64,000 nt of DNA from Arthrobacter sp. Leaf337 (GTDB lineage: Bacteria > Actinomycetota > Actinomycetes > Actinomycetales > Micrococcaceae): assembly GCF_001423745.1 (NCBI RefSeq), contig NZ_LMPC01000001.1, positions 373,923 through 437,922 of the forward strand, read 5' to 3'. A program made the translations under genes and the position numbers. The notes under the pieces were generated by a model. That model saw only the letters and a program-made list of their open reading frames with translations. It made no database searches and was not told the DNA's origin. This document shows, piece after piece, positions 8,466-16,728 of this stretch (the first letter of the stretch is position 1; each line of letters begins with the position of its first letter).

Positions 8466-10645
8466 CAGGCGCTGCTGCTTTCCGTGAGGACTTCGAGCAC
8501 GGCTTCGCCGTACTTCTCCAGTTTCGAGGGCCCGATTCCGGCCAGCTGGCCCAATTCTTCGAGGGACGCCGGCCGCGCCTCGGCGATTGCAGTCAAGGTC
8601 GCATCAGTGAACACCACGAACGCCGGAACCTCGGCGGCCAGGGCCACGTCCTTCCGCCACTGGCGCAGCGCGTCGAAGGTCTGTTCCTCGTAGCTCGGCG
8701 GGCACTGGCTGCAACGGCCCACCTTGCGTTCAGCACCCGTGGACAGCATGCTTCCGCAGACCCGGCACATCGCCGGGGATGCCGCCTTCCGCCGCGGCGC
8801 GGGCCCCTTGCCGCGCGCCGTCGAACTGGCCACCGAGTCCGGCCGAAGGCCGTCCAAAAAGCGGGACGGCTTCCGGTTGGCCCTTCCGCCGGGAGTCCGG
8901 GCCAACGACCAAGAGAGGGACAGGTGCTCGCGCGCCCTGGTGATCCCCACGTAGAGCAGCCGGCGTTCCTCGTCCACGTCTTCCGGGGAGTCGGCGAACG
9001 AGATTGGCATAAGTCCTTCGCAGAGCCCCACGAGGAAGACCGCGTCCCACTCGAGGCCCTTGGCGGCGTGCAGCGACGCCAGGGTCACCCCTTGCACGGT
9101 CGGGGCATGCTGGGCCAGCGATCGTTCCTGCAGTTCGTTGACAAAATCCGAGAGGGTGAACTGCGGACCCCGGCTGAGTACCAGCTCATCGGCCAGCGCA
9201 ACCAGCGCGGCCAGCGATTCCCAGCGTTCCCGCAGCGCTCCGCCGTTGTGCGGGGCGGACGCCGTGTAGCCAAGGGATGCCACGATGTCCCGGACCAGCT
9301 GGCCCAATGGCTCGGGTTCGGAGGTTTCGGCAGCTGCACGGGTGGCGGCCCTGAGTTGGAGGATTGCATCCCGGACTTCCTTGCGGGCGAAGAACCGCTC
9401 TCCCCCGCGCAGCTGATAGCCGATTCCGGCTGAAGCCAGTGCCTGTTCATAGGCCTCCGACTGCCCGTTGGTGCGGAACAGCACGGCGATCTCGCTGGCC
9501 GGGGTGCCGGCGTCGAGCAGTTCCCGGATCTTGATCGCAACGGTGGCAGCCTCGGCTTCGTCGTCCGCGCACTCCGTGAACTGGGGCGGCGGTCCGGGCT
9601 GCCGCTGTGCGACCAGTTTGAGCGGAGCCGCCCAGGCGGCGTCCGCTACGGGGCCTCCGCTGCGCCGGCCCGCGAGAAGGTCATTGGCCAGTTTGACCAC
9701 CTGTGGCGTGGAGCGGTAATCCCTGATCAGCTTGACGACGTTTGCACCGGGATACATGGCCTTGAAACCGAGCAGGTGCTTGGGGGAGGCTCCGGTGAAC
9801 GAATAGATGGTCTGGCTGGCGTCGCCCACGACGCACAGTTCGTCGCGTCCGCCCAGCCAGAGTTCCAAGAGCCGCTGCTGCAACGGCGAAACGTCCTGGT
9901 ACTCGTCCACCACGAAATGCCGGTACTGTTCGCGGACGGTGGCTGCCACCTTCGGGTCCTCCTGCAGGATCCCGACAGTGATCAGCAGGACGTCCTCGAA
10001 ATCGATGACGTTGCGGTCCGTCTTGACGTCCTCATAGGACTGGAACACCCGGGCCACAGCCGTGAGGTCGAATCCCCCGGGGTTGCCGCGGTCCTGCGCG
10101 TTCTCGAGGTAGTTCGCCGGCGTCAGCATGGACACCTTGGCCCACTCGATCTCTGAAGCCAAATCCCTGATGGATGCCCGGTCCGTGCTGAGCCTCAGGC
10201 GGCGGGCGGCTTCGGCGATCATCTGCGCCTTGTGGTCCAGGAGGTTTGGCAGCGCACCGCCGACGGCCTGCGGCCAAAAGAACTGCAGCTGCCTCAGTGC
10301 GGCGGCGTGGAAAGTCCTTGCCTGGACGTTGCCTACGCCGAGATCGCGGAGCCTGCTCCGCATCTCCGCCGCAGCGCGCGCGGTGAAGGTCACGGCCAGC
10401 AGCCTCTGCGGGCTGTAGACGCCTGAGTGCACGCCATAGGCAATCCGGTGGGTGATGGCGCGCGTCTTGCCGGTGCCTGCACCCGCGAGCACGCACAGGG
10501 GCCCGTTCAGTGTGCTCGCGACTTCCCGCTGCTCGTCGTCCAGTCCGCCCAGAATGCGGTCTTCCAGGGACCGGTTGTCCTGCGCAGCGGGCTCGGCGGA
10601 AGCGGTGTCGCCCTCGGCGGTGCGTTCAAAATTGTCAGTTGTCAC
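8465..10645 (-). CDS. uvrD2: ATP-dependent DNA helicase UvrD2
   Basis: A 726-residue superfamily 1A 3'-5' helicase. Walker A is GAGTGKT (about 55-61), motif II is VVDEYQD, and the C-terminal helicase motifs include LEWDAVFLVG and LLYVGITRA. After the motor come a tetracysteine module (CRVC...CSQC, about 630-655) and an HRDC domain, the hallmark arrangement of actinobacterial UvrD2. UvrD2 is essential in mycobacteria and acts in DNA repair and replication. Translation probably starts at GTG; the start is not strongly supported by a ribosome-binding site. It is followed directly by the metallopeptidase gene and preceded by nudC, as in mycobacteria. Confidence 0.93.
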   Translation of the reverse strand: MTTDNFERTAEGDTASAEPAAQDNRSLEDRILGGLDDEQREVASTLNGPLCVLAGAGTGKTRAITHRIAYGVHSGVYSPQRLLAVTFTARAAAEMRSRLRDLGVGNVQARTFHAAALRQLQFFWPQAVGGALPNLLDHKAQMIAEAARRLRLSTDRASIRDLASEIEWAKVSMLTPANYLENAQDRGNPGGFDLTAVARVFQSYEDVKTDRNVIDFEDVLLITVGILQEDPKVAATVREQYRHFVVDEYQDVSPLQQRLLELWLGGRDELCVVGDASQTIYSFTGASPKHLLGFKAMYPGANVVKLIRDYRSTPQVVKLANDLLAGRRSGGPVADAAWAAPLKLVAQRQPGPPPQFTECADDEAEAATVAIKIRELLDAGTPASEIAVLFRTNGQSEAYEQALASAGIGYQLRGGERFFARKEVRDAILQLRAATRAAAETSEPEPLGQLVRDIVASLGYTASAPHNGGALRERWESLAALVALADELVLSRGPQFTLSDFVNELQERSLAQHAPTVQGVTLASLHAAKGLEWDAVFLVGLCEGLMPISFADSPEDVDEERRLLYVGITRAREHLSLSWSLARTPGGRANRKPSRFLDGLRPDSVASSTARGKGPAPRRKAASPAMCRVCGSMLSTGAERKVGRCSQCPPSYEEQTFDALRQWRKDVALAAEVPAFVVFTDATLTAIAEARPASLEELGQLAGIGPSKLEKYGEAVLEVLTESSSA

Positions 10646-10713
10646 TTGCTGCTCATGTCACTTGGTGCTGGGTCGATCGATGGTGTCACGCGGAGGTCCG
10701 CTGTGCGGGGACG

Positions 10714-11805
10714 TCATTCGTCGGCATGACGGTCCTGGATGATGCCGCCATACCAGTGCTCAATCAAGGACCGGGCAATGGACAGTCTGCTGGAAATGAC
10801 AATTTCCCCGCTCAGCACCGCGGCCTGAAGCTCCGCACGGCTGAACCACCGCGCACGGGTGACCTCCACGCCGTCGGGCATTGCTTCGGTGTCCTGTGTC
10901 CTGGCGGTGAACCCCAGCATCAGCGAGGCGGGGAAGGGCCAGGACTGGGACCCCAGATACTGGGTGGCGGTGATCCGCACGCCCACTTCTTCCTGGATTT
11001 CCCGGACGACTGCCTGCTCCAGCGACTCGCCCGGCTCCACGAACCCGGCCAGGGTGGAATAGTTCTTCGCGTCGAGGGGCCCGCCGCCACCCAGCAGGAG
11101 CCGGTCATCCGGGCCGACCACCGTCACGATGATAGCCGGATCTGTCCGGGGGTAGTGCTCGGAGTTGTCGGCAGGACACCTGCGGACCCAACCTCCTGCC
11201 TCAACGAGCGTCGCGGCGCCGCACCGCGGACAATGAACGTGCGTGGCATGCCAGTTGGCGATCGCGCTGGCTTCGATGAAGAGGGCGGTGTCGGTGGCAT
11301 TCAGGCGGGCCGCCACGTCCCGGAATCCCGTCCAGACGGCATCCGACGGTATTCCGGCGATGCCGCGTTCGAACTGCTCCGCCCGGACCTCAAAAGGCTC
11401 CTCCAGGACAAATAGGACGATTTCCGTACCTTCGTCCAGGTGCGAGCCGGCGAGGGCGGAACCGAGGTAGATGGTCATGGCCGGCGGGGTTCCGGCCTCG
11501 CCGAGGCTCGCCGCTAGTCCGGCGGCGTCCGTCAGCAGGAGGCTGTCGCCGCACACTAAAGCCTGGCGGTGTGAGAGGACCATGGCCAGCGCCCGGCCGG
11601 AGTTGACCACGGAGTCCACCATGCCCGGCTTCATCCTGGCGCCGGATCCCCTGTCAACGAGGGCGGGACGGACGGGGAGGACAGTGTCCATAAGGTGGTT
11701 CGCCGGCAGCCGCTTCAAAGGAGGCGTACCGCCCGGGGCCGCACCTTCCGCTCCCCTATTTTGCTCTGCCTCATTTTGGGATGCCGGTGACTCCGCAAGA
11801 CTCAT
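10714..11805 (-). CDS. nudC: NAD(+) diphosphatase NudC
   Basis: A 363-residue Nudix hydrolase that splits NADH into NMNH and AMP and can remove NAD caps from RNA. The zinc-ribbon region starts CPRCG but only three of the usual four Cys are visible (third in RRCPADN). Then come the Nudix box (GFVEPGESLEQAVVREIQEE) and the NudC signature SQSWPFPASLM. The ATG at 11805 was preferred over an upstream in-frame start because a TACGGT hexamer lies exactly 6 bases before it, which predicts a leaderless mRNA. It is divergent from the phosphotransferase-like gene, whose promoter has the same geometry. Confidence 0.92.
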   Translation of the reverse strand: MSLAESPASQNEAEQNRGAEGAAPGGTPPLKRLPANHLMDTVLPVRPALVDRGSGARMKPGMVDSVVNSGRALAMVLSHRQALVCGDSLLLTDAAGLAASLGEAGTPPAMTIYLGSALAGSHLDEGTEIVLFVLEEPFEVRAEQFERGIAGIPSDAVWTGFRDVAARLNATDTALFIEASAIANWHATHVHCPRCGAATLVEAGGWVRRCPADNSEHYPRTDPAIIVTVVGPDDRLLLGGGGPLDAKNYSTLAGFVEPGESLEQAVVREIQEEVGVRITATQYLGSQSWPFPASLMLGFTARTQDTEAMPDGVEVTRARWFSRAELQAAVLSGEIVISSRLSIARSLIEHWYGGIIQDRHADE

Positions 11806-11811
11806 GTACCC

Positions 11812-11963
11812 ACCGTACTGACTCCGGCTGACAATTGACATTTGCTCCGGCCGCAACGGACCCCCGTTGCAGCGTTCCGAACACTGGTTTGGCAAGGGGA
11901 TTCGTCACGATCTGAAGACTCGCCGTGGTACATCGCCATCTTGGGCGCCAGTCAATCTACCGT
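11812..11963. promoter_or_regulatory. Divergent leaderless promoters of nudC and the kinase-like gene
   Basis: On the minus strand TACGGT (11812-11817) ends 6 bases before the nudC ATG. On the plus strand TACCGT (11958-11963) ends 6 bases before the GTG at 11970. Both fit -10 elements whose transcription start is the start codon. -35 elements are not clear. Confidence 0.5.
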
Positions 11964-11969
11964 GGACGG

Positions 11970-13205
11970 GTGAGAAGAAAACCGATCGAGCTGGCAGCTG
12001 TAGCAACTGCGGCAGTCCCCGGACTGACGCCCACCGCCGTGAGTTCCGCGCCCGACGATCCGGCGGACTTTGATTCGGCCCTCCTCCTGGACTCCGAGGG
12101 GAAGCAGTGGCGGGTACGCTCTCCCCGCCACGCCGAGGCCAGCGCCCGACTGGAAACGGAGTTCATGGTGCTCCGCGCGTTTGCTCCCGGAATCAGGGCC
12201 GAACTGCCTTTTCTGATGCCCACGGTGGCAGGCACCGTTCGGCAGGGTGCACTCAGCACCTTTGTGTATTCGCATCTGGCAGGCACCACCCGCAGCGTCG
12301 AAGAACTGACAGCCGGACCGGAAGGTCTGGCGAAGGAAATAGGTGCGGCACTGGCCGCCATTCACGACCTTCCGCGGACTTTGGTCAGCAATGCCGACCT
12401 CCCCAGCTACACACCCAATGAGTTCCGGCAGCGCAGGCTCAACGAACTCGACCAGGCTGCCACCACAGGGAAGATCCCTCCCGTGCTCCTGCGCCGTTGG
12501 GAACATGCACTGGAAGACGTCTCGCTGTGGCGTTTCAATCCCTGTGTTGTCCACGGCGACCTGCATGAGGACAACATCCTCGTTGACGGAGACCGTGTGA
12601 CGGCTGTGACGGGATGGACCGATTTGCGCATCGGTGACCCCGCCGACGACATGGCCTGGCTCGTGGCCTCCAACGAACAGGGCTTCGTGGACGCCGTGCT
12701 GAGCCACTACACGTCCGGCCGCAGGGATGCGCCGGACGCCCACCTGCTGCGCCGCGCGGCGCTCTCCGCCGAGTTCGCGCTGGCCCAGTACCTGGTCAAG
12801 GGCCTGGCAGCCGGAAACGAGTCCATGATCGGCGAAGCTGAAGAAATGCTGGCCTCGCTTGCCGAAGACATCGCCGAGCACGGCGGTCAGCCCATCAGCG
12901 TGGAACCCTTGCCGCAGGTTGTCCCCGCCGTGCACGTGGAACCCGTTCCGCTGGACAGACCGTCCGTGCATGTCGAAGCCCTCCCGCAGGTCCAACCGGC
13001 CGGTGCCGGGGCCATGCCTTCGGTCCATGTATCACCGATCCCGGCCGAACAGCCCGCCACCACCGACGCCTCCGGTCCGCCAGCCAAGGGCGGCGGAGCC
13101 GGACAGGCTGCCGGCGCAGATGGGGAAACCACGCCCCATGCCCCGCCGGCAGCGGACGACACGTCCACCGCCGCCATTACGATTGTGGACGCAAAGTCCC
13201 ACTAG
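11970..13205 (+). CDS. Aminoglycoside/macrolide phosphotransferase-fold protein with repeat tail
   Basis: A 411-residue protein with the APH/kinase fold. The Brenner motif VVHGDLHEDNIL (about 192-203) supplies the catalytic Asp, and GWTDLRIGDPADD supplies the metal-binding region, resembling macrolide 2'-phosphotransferase relatives more than resistance APH(3') enzymes. The last 110 residues depart from the family: a Pro/Val-rich tail with about four 12-residue repeats around VHVEP.P and then Ala/Gly/Pro low complexity. The start is GTG, with a -10-like hexamer 6 bases before it. Its 3' end overlaps the convergent adnB 3' end by 29 bases. The substrate is unknown; a housekeeping small-molecule kinase is as likely as resistance. 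Confidence 0.78.
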   Translation: MRRKPIELAAVATAAVPGLTPTAVSSAPDDPADFDSALLLDSEGKQWRVRSPRHAEASARLETEFMVLRAFAPGIRAELPFLMPTVAGTVRQGALSTFVYSHLAGTTRSVEELTAGPEGLAKEIGAALAAIHDLPRTLVSNADLPSYTPNEFRQRRLNELDQAATTGKIPPVLLRRWEHALEDVSLWRFNPCVVHGDLHEDNILVDGDRVTAVTGWTDLRIGDPADDMAWLVASNEQGFVDAVLSHYTSGRRDAPDAHLLRRAALSAEFALAQYLVKGLAAGNESMIGEAEEMLASLAEDIAEHGGQPISVEPLPQVVPAVHVEPVPLDRPSVHVEALPQVQPAGAGAMPSVHVSPIPAEQPATTDASGPPAKGGGAGQAAGADGETTPHAPPAADDTSTAAITIVDAKSH

Positions 13206-16200
13206 CCGAGCCGGACGCTTTCGCCAGTGCGGTGGTTCCGCCGAGGGCCGCAGTAACGATGTCCTCCAACTGTTCCGCCGTCCCGAGGTCGTGGGGGCGG
13301 ACCACCTGATTTTCCCCCACGTAGTAGAAAGCGGCCCGGACATTGTCGAGGGGCACTCCCTTGAGCCGGGCCCAGGCGAGCCGGTAGACGGCCAGCTGGA
13401 CGGCTTTCACCTTCAGCTGCCCGGCGGCGGGACGGCGGCCTGTTTTCCAGTCCACCAGGTCCCAACGCCCGTCGGCGTCCCGGAACACGGCATCGATCCG
13501 GCCACGCACCACAACGTCTCCGATGCGCGTTTCCACCGGAACCTCCACATGGGCCGGGGCACGGTGCGCCCACTCAGAGTTCCGGAACGTCTCCACCATG
13601 GAGTCCAGCCCGTACGCCTCGTCAATATGGTTGTCCGAGCCCGGCGCCTCGTCCAGTTCCAGCATGCCTGCCTTGCCGAAGTACTCTTCGACCCAGGCGT
13701 GGAAAGCCGTGCCCTTGCGGGCTGACATGCCTGGTTCCCTGGGAACGGGGCGCCGCAGCCGTGCAAGGACTGATCCCGGATCATCGCCCAGGTCCACAAA
13801 GGTTGACGCAGAGATGTGGCCGGGCAAGTGGACGTCCTGCACTGCAGCCCTGCGAAAGCGGCGCTCCAGCAACAGGGCCGCCTCCTGCGCCCAGTTGGCC
13901 GCAACGCTCCGGAGCTGACGGGAACCCTCCCCCGCTGAAAGACCCTCAGCGTCCCACGCGGGTCCCGCGGCCATGGCCTCGCGGACCCTTCCGGCGGCCG
14001 TTTCCATCGCCGCCCGCCGCCCTGGAACCAGCCGCAGCCTGGTCCCGGTGCGCGGATCGGCAGGCCCTTCCAGCGGGTCGTACGGCCACAGCGCCAGTTC
14101 CAGGTCCTGGGTCAGCGGGCTTTCCGCCGGCAGTGATGACTCCTCCACCGACGCGGGATGCACGACGGCGGCATGTTCCGGCGCATCTTCCGCCGGACCT
14201 CCGGCAGGCTCCTGGGCCGCCCCGTCCGGACCGCCGATGCGTGTCGCGACACCAGCGAGGGGCCCCAGCTCGGAAAGGAACGGCGACATCTCCGCCATAC
14301 CGGCCCGGGAGCCGACCCAGGCCGCGCTCGACACCCACAGCACGTATTTCGCCCGGGTGTAAGCCACGTAGGCCAGCCTGCGTTCCTCTGCTTCGCCGTG
14401 CGCCTGGACATCCGCCTTGAAGTCTTTTTCTGCGTCCAGCCAGCCTTTTTGGTCCGGTTGGTCCAGGTCCCATTGCGGCAGGTCGGCGCGGTCACCCCGC
14501 AGCGGCCAGGGCAGGGCGGCGCTGCCGCTGCTCCAGCGTGAATCGCGGCTGCTGGGAAACGCTCCCGCGTTCAGGCCGGGAACGAACACGACGTCCCACT
14601 CCAGGCCCTTGGACGCGTGCACCGTCAGCAGCTGGACGGCTTCATGGTTGACGTCCGGAGCGGCGACGTCCAGCCCGCCTTCCTCCGCGGCCGCGGCCTC
14701 CAGCCACGCCAGGAAAGCCAGGACGTCTACCCGGTGGGAGGTGTGGAGGAATCCTGCCGCGGCATCATGGAATGCGTCCAGGTTCCTCCGGGCCTGATGG
14801 ATGCTGATGCCGGGACGGGCCGCCACCTCGATATCCAGGAGCATGGCCCGTTCCACCTCGCCCAGCAGGGTGGTGAGGTCGTCACCCATGAATCCCCGGA
14901 GCTGCCGGAGCTCGGCCGAGAGGGTGTGCAGTCGGTTGAGGGCCTCCGGGCTCAGCGTCCGGCCATGCGCCGACGTCCAGCCGTCCCGCGGCAGCCAGTC
15001 CAAGGCTTCCACCAGGCTTGCCGCATCGGTGATGTCGCTTTCGATGACGGCGGCGTCGGAATCATCACCTTCATCGGCGCCCTGCCCCGGGTGCCCCCGG
15101 CGGCGTGCAAGGAACGAAGACCAGTCCCGGAAGGCCATGAGGTCGGCCGGCCCTATCCGCCAGCGCGCTCCGGCCAGAAGGCGCATGAGCGAGTCCGAAC
15201 GGCCCGGATCAGCGAGCACCCGCAGCGTGGCCACCAGGTCAACAATCTCCGGGGTGTCCAGGAGTCCGCCGAGGCCCACAATTTCGTAGGGGATTCCGCG
15301 CACTTCGAACTCACGCCGGATACATTCCATCTGAGCGCGACGGCGGCAGAGAACGGCCATCGCCGGAGGTATCCGGTCTGTTCCGTCGTTGTCTTCGAAA
15401 TCCGTGACGCGGTACCGCAGGACATCCGCCGCGATGGCCCTAGCCTCGTCTTCGTCCGTCGCAAAGCGTCCGATGACAACCTTTCCCTGGGCCGCCGCGG
15501 GGCTGGGCTGCAGCGGCGGAACCTCCACGGAGTCCGCCGCGTCCCGCTCCCCCGCAGGCCCGGCTTGAATGGCCGCGGCGCTAAGTGGCGCCGAAATGAC
15601 ATTGGCGGCGGACAGGATGTTGCGTCCGTTGCGCCACGCGGTCGTCAGGTAGGAAGTGGGTGCCACAGCGAAAGAATCCTCGACCCGGACGGGGAATTCA
15701 CGAACAAAATGGAACAGCTGGCCGGCAGACGCCCCCCGGAAACCGTAGATGGACTGGTTCGGGTCACCCACGGCTGTCACCGCATGGCCGCCGCCGAAGA
15801 GCCTGGAGAACAGCACGAGCTGGGCATGCGAGGTGTCCTGGAATTCGTCGAGCAGCACCACTTTAAACCGCTGGCGTTCCACTTCGGCGGCCAGCGGGAT
15901 CTCGCTGGCGACCCGCGCAGCGAGGGCCACGAGGTCGCCGAAGTCCAGCGCGCCCCGGACCCGCTTCGCGTCCGCGTACCTTCCCACCATCTCGGCGACG
16001 CTGGCCCTGGTGCGCAGCATGGCCCCGAGTTCTCCGGCGGCCTGGGTGGGGTTCTTCTTGGCTCCGGCCACATAGGGCAGGGCTTCGAATTCCGCGACGC
16101 GCCCCATCAGCCATTCCTGCACCTCGGCGGGATCCCGCAGGTGTTCGGCGCACTCGCCGGCAAGCTGGATGACGGCTTTCACCAGCGTGGACTTGGCAGC

Positions 16201-16728
16201 ACGGAAGTGCTCGTATTCGCCGTCGAAAGCCTCAACAACTTCGCTGGCCAGCTGCCAGGCCTGGGCTCCGCCCAGCAGGACAACGTCACGTTCGACACCG
16301 AGCCGGAGACCGTAGTCGGACACGATGCCGCTGGCGTAGGAGTGATAAGTGGAAACCTTGGGTTCCAGGGCATCCTCGCTGAGCAGGCCGGCCGGAAAAA
16401 TCCTGTGCTCCGTGTCCTCCGCGGCAATCCGCTGCAGAGCCGCCAGCTTGGCCCGGATCCGGCTGGCCAGCTCACCGGCCGCCTTGCGAGTGAACGTCAC
16501 CCCCAGGACTTCTTCCGGCCTGACCCATCCATTGGCAACCAGCCACACAACGCGGTCTGCCATGGTGGCGGTCTTGCCGGATCCGGCACCTGCAATGACC
16601 AAGCGCGGCGTGAGTGGCGACGAAATGATGGCGGACTGCTCTGCGGTGGGGCTGTTGCGTTCGCCCAGCATGGCAGTCAGCTCCTCAGGGGAAAACCGCG
16701 GCGCCGGCGCGTCAGGGGGCGTTGTCAT
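13177..16728 (-). CDS. adnB: AdnB subunit of the AdnAB helicase-nuclease
   Basis: An 1183-residue fusion of a UvrD-like motor and a RecB-type nuclease. Walker A is GAGSGKT (about 47-53), motif II is LLDEFQD, and the superfamily 1 motif ASKGLEWDVVFVPG is present. The C-terminal nuclease shows GRIDAVFRD and LVDWKTG, the catalytic Asp and Asp-x-Lys. AdnAB resects double-strand breaks for homologous recombination in Actinobacteria, in place of RecBCD/AddAB. Size and position downstream of a second such gene match mycobacterial Rv3201c. Its ATG overlaps the adnA stop (ATGA). Confidence 0.92.
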   Translation of the reverse strand: MTTPPDAPAPRFSPEELTAMLGERNSPTAEQSAIISSPLTPRLVIAGAGSGKTATMADRVVWLVANGWVRPEEVLGVTFTRKAAGELASRIRAKLAALQRIAAEDTEHRIFPAGLLSEDALEPKVSTYHSYASGIVSDYGLRLGVERDVVLLGGAQAWQLASEVVEAFDGEYEHFRAAKSTLVKAVIQLAGECAEHLRDPAEVQEWLMGRVAEFEALPYVAGAKKNPTQAAGELGAMLRTRASVAEMVGRYADAKRVRGALDFGDLVALAARVASEIPLAAEVERQRFKVVLLDEFQDTSHAQLVLFSRLFGGGHAVTAVGDPNQSIYGFRGASAGQLFHFVREFPVRVEDSFAVAPTSYLTTAWRNGRNILSAANVISAPLSAAAIQAGPAGERDAADSVEVPPLQPSPAAAQGKVVIGRFATDEDEARAIAADVLRYRVTDFEDNDGTDRIPPAMAVLCRRRAQMECIRREFEVRGIPYEIVGLGGLLDTPEIVDLVATLRVLADPGRSDSLMRLLAGARWRIGPADLMAFRDWSSFLARRRGHPGQGADEGDDSDAAVIESDITDAASLVEALDWLPRDGWTSAHGRTLSPEALNRLHTLSAELRQLRGFMGDDLTTLLGEVERAMLLDIEVAARPGISIHQARRNLDAFHDAAAGFLHTSHRVDVLAFLAWLEAAAAEEGGLDVAAPDVNHEAVQLLTVHASKGLEWDVVFVPGLNAGAFPSSRDSRWSSGSAALPWPLRGDRADLPQWDLDQPDQKGWLDAEKDFKADVQAHGEAEERRLAYVAYTRAKYVLWVSSAAWVGSRAGMAEMSPFLSELGPLAGVATRIGGPDGAAQEPAGGPAEDAPEHAAVVHPASVEESSLPAESPLTQDLELALWPYDPLEGPADPRTGTRLRLVPGRRAAMETAAGRVREAMAAGPAWDAEGLSAGEGSRQLRSVAANWAQEAALLLERRFRRAAVQDVHLPGHISASTFVDLGDDPGSVLARLRRPVPREPGMSARKGTAFHAWVEEYFGKAGMLELDEAPGSDNHIDEAYGLDSMVETFRNSEWAHRAPAHVEVPVETRIGDVVVRGRIDAVFRDADGRWDLVDWKTGRRPAAGQLKVKAVQLAVYRLAWARLKGVPLDNVRAAFYYVGENQVVRPHDLGTAEQLEDIVTAALGGTTALAKASGSASGTLRPQS

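Noticed and set aside
11970..13205. Acquired antibiotic-resistance gene
   Set aside because: The kinase motifs alone do not prove resistance, composition matches neighbours, and there are no mobile-element remnants.
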